Positions 44,161 to 45,037 of a stretch of 45,037 bases of DNA are shown here, piece after piece. The stretch is from the NCBI GenBank assembly GCA_902778265.1, contig CACYXI010000008.1:1-45037 (forward strand), read 5' to 3'. The position numbers were made by a program, and so were the translations under genes. Numbering within the stretch: the first letter of the stretch is position 1; every line of letters begins with the position of its first letter. This DNA comes from an uncultured Bacteroidales bacterium (lineage in GTDB: Bacteria > Bacteroidota > Bacteroidia > Bacteroidales > Bacteroidaceae). Under the pieces are notes generated by a model. The model ran no database searches, had not been told where the DNA came from, and saw nothing but the letters and a program-made list of their open reading frames with translations.

Positions 44161-44194
44161 TTATAGAAAATAATAAAATAATACAAAATAAAAA

Positions 44195-45037
44195 ATGGAA
44201 GAAAACAAAGTGTCTGCAGTGAAACAGACAACCACCGACGACAAGGTCAGTGGCGTATTTAATCTCCAGTTCATAATAACATCGCTTATATTGAACTGGA
44301 AGTGGTATTTGCTCTCACTCATCATCTGTGTGGGCTGTGCTATGGTGTATCTGCGTTATGCTTCGCCAGTGTATTCTATTTCGGCTAAAATGCTTATCAA
44401 GGACGATGACAGCCCACAGGCATCACGTCGTGGTAGCGCATTGCAGAATGTGGCAAACCTTGGTTTCATGACCAACACCTCTGGTTTCGATAACGAGTTG
44501 GAGATGCTGAAGTCTCAGTCTCTTTCAATTATGGCCGTTACCGACCTTAAGCTTTATGTCAACTACTTTGGTGTGGCAAGATTCAAGAAGCAGCTTCTCT
44601 ACAAGAACCAGCCAGTAAATGTTGATATGGATCTTGAGCACGTGAACGAACTTGAAGCTCCTGTTAATGTGGATATCCAGAACGTAGGCAATAACAAGTT
44701 TGATATCAACATCAAGTTTATGTATGTTGATCCTGATACAGAGCAGCTGATTCCAGGCGAGATTTCAAAGTCTGCCCAGGCTCTTCCTTGCATCATCCGC
44801 ACAAAGGTTGGTGTGATAACAATTACTCCGAACGGACGTAATCTGGTTACGATGGCAAAGATCAAGCACATGAAGGCTATCATCAGCAATCCTTCTGAAG
44901 CTGGTATCAAGTATGCCTTCGGTCTTGGCGTAGAGCCTTCTTCAAAGACTACAACCATCGCTAACCTCTCACTCAATGATGGTAGCGTGCAGCGTGGTAT
45001 TGACTATCTGAATCAGCTTGCCGTTGTATATAACCGT
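44195..45037 (+). CDS. Wzc-like chain-length/tyrosine-kinase protein (partial, N-terminal 281 residues)
   Basis: The gene is open to the right edge. The protein starts MEENKVSAVKQTTTDD, has a transmembrane helix (about 37-52, NWKWYLLSLIICVGCAMVYLR) and then the Wzz periplasmic domain with YSISAKMLIKDDD, FDNELEMLKSQSL and a YLNQLAVVYNR helix at the edge. This is the N-terminal layout of polysaccharide co-polymerases and, in Bacteroidales, usually of Wzc-type proteins with a C-terminal tyrosine kinase. The kinase part, if present, is outside the window. Confidence 0.9.
   Translation, partial: MEENKVSAVKQTTTDDKVSGVFNLQFIITSLILNWKWYLLSLIICVGCAMVYLRYASPVYSISAKMLIKDDDSPQASRRGSALQNVANLGFMTNTSGFDNELEMLKSQSLSIMAVTDLKLYVNYFGVARFKKQLLYKNQPVNVDMDLEHVNELEAPVNVDIQNVGNNKFDINIKFMYVDPDTEQLIPGEISKSAQALPCIIRTKVGVITITPNGRNLVTMAKIKHMKAIISNPSEAGIKYAFGLGVEPSSKTTTIANLSLNDGSVQRGIDYLNQLAVVYNR

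Overview
The window looks like chromosome of a Prevotella-type Bacteroidales bacterium. The grounds are the 16S rRNA 5' end, promoters of the Bacteroidetes type (TTTG about 20 nt upstream of TAnnTTTG) in place of E. coli -35/-10 boxes, the absence of clear Shine-Dalgarno sequences, many SPII lipoproteins, and typical Bacteroidales neighbours (DUF2807 head-GIN protein, OmpA lipoprotein, two-domain class I fumarase, RNase Y, ZapA, undecaprenyl-phosphate glycosyltransferase plus Wzc-like protein). This is inference from sequence; no database search was run.

Layout. 1-324: start of an rRNA operon leaving the window on the minus strand, with its promoter at 331-362. 568-3129: an ABC exporter and NAD kinase (minus). 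3272-7554: DJ-1/YajL, IspD, RecG and a SpoU-type RNA methyltransferase (plus). 7692-9669: DUF2807 protein and OmpA lipoprotein (minus). 9996-17203: HflX, a large ABCG-like ATPase/permease, a lipoprotein and fumarase (plus). 17321-25736: a compact defence island with a DUF3791/DUF3990 toxin-antitoxin-like cassette, a type I restriction-modification operon (hsdR-hsdM-hsdS) with an AbiH gene 1 nt behind hsdS, and a convergent PIN-domain toxin-antitoxin pair. 25737-28625: a repeat-rich, nearly gene-free stretch with one small lipoprotein. 28626-34149: a minus-strand cluster of circularly permuted ATP-grasp, alpha-E, transglutaminase-like and two AstE-like (M14) proteins. 34150-34666: intergenic, with a candidate small RNA. 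34667-38510: a phospholipase D-type protein and a large MscS channel (minus). 38645-39466: BadF/BcrA-type sugar kinase (plus). 39577-42596: RNase Y, ZapA, a ZapB-like coiled coil and an unknown conserved protein (minus). 42751-end: start of an exopolysaccharide/capsule locus (plus).

The strongest leads are these. (1) In the ATP-grasp cluster the last AstE-like paralogue has lost both zinc-ligand histidines and the catalytic glutamate, while its neighbour keeps them all. (2) The three-gene DUF3791/DUF3990 cassette lies directly before the type I RM operon. (3) Ten copies of the 10-mer GGTGTAATAC, in both orientations, sit within about 300 bp after the island. (4) A probable free-standing small RNA lies near 34410-34470. 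(5) Dispersed palindromic repeats have invaded coding sequence in frame (RNA methyltransferase and phospholipase D genes), and other families form long hairpins directly downstream of promoters, as at hflX and the 14637 lipoprotein gene.
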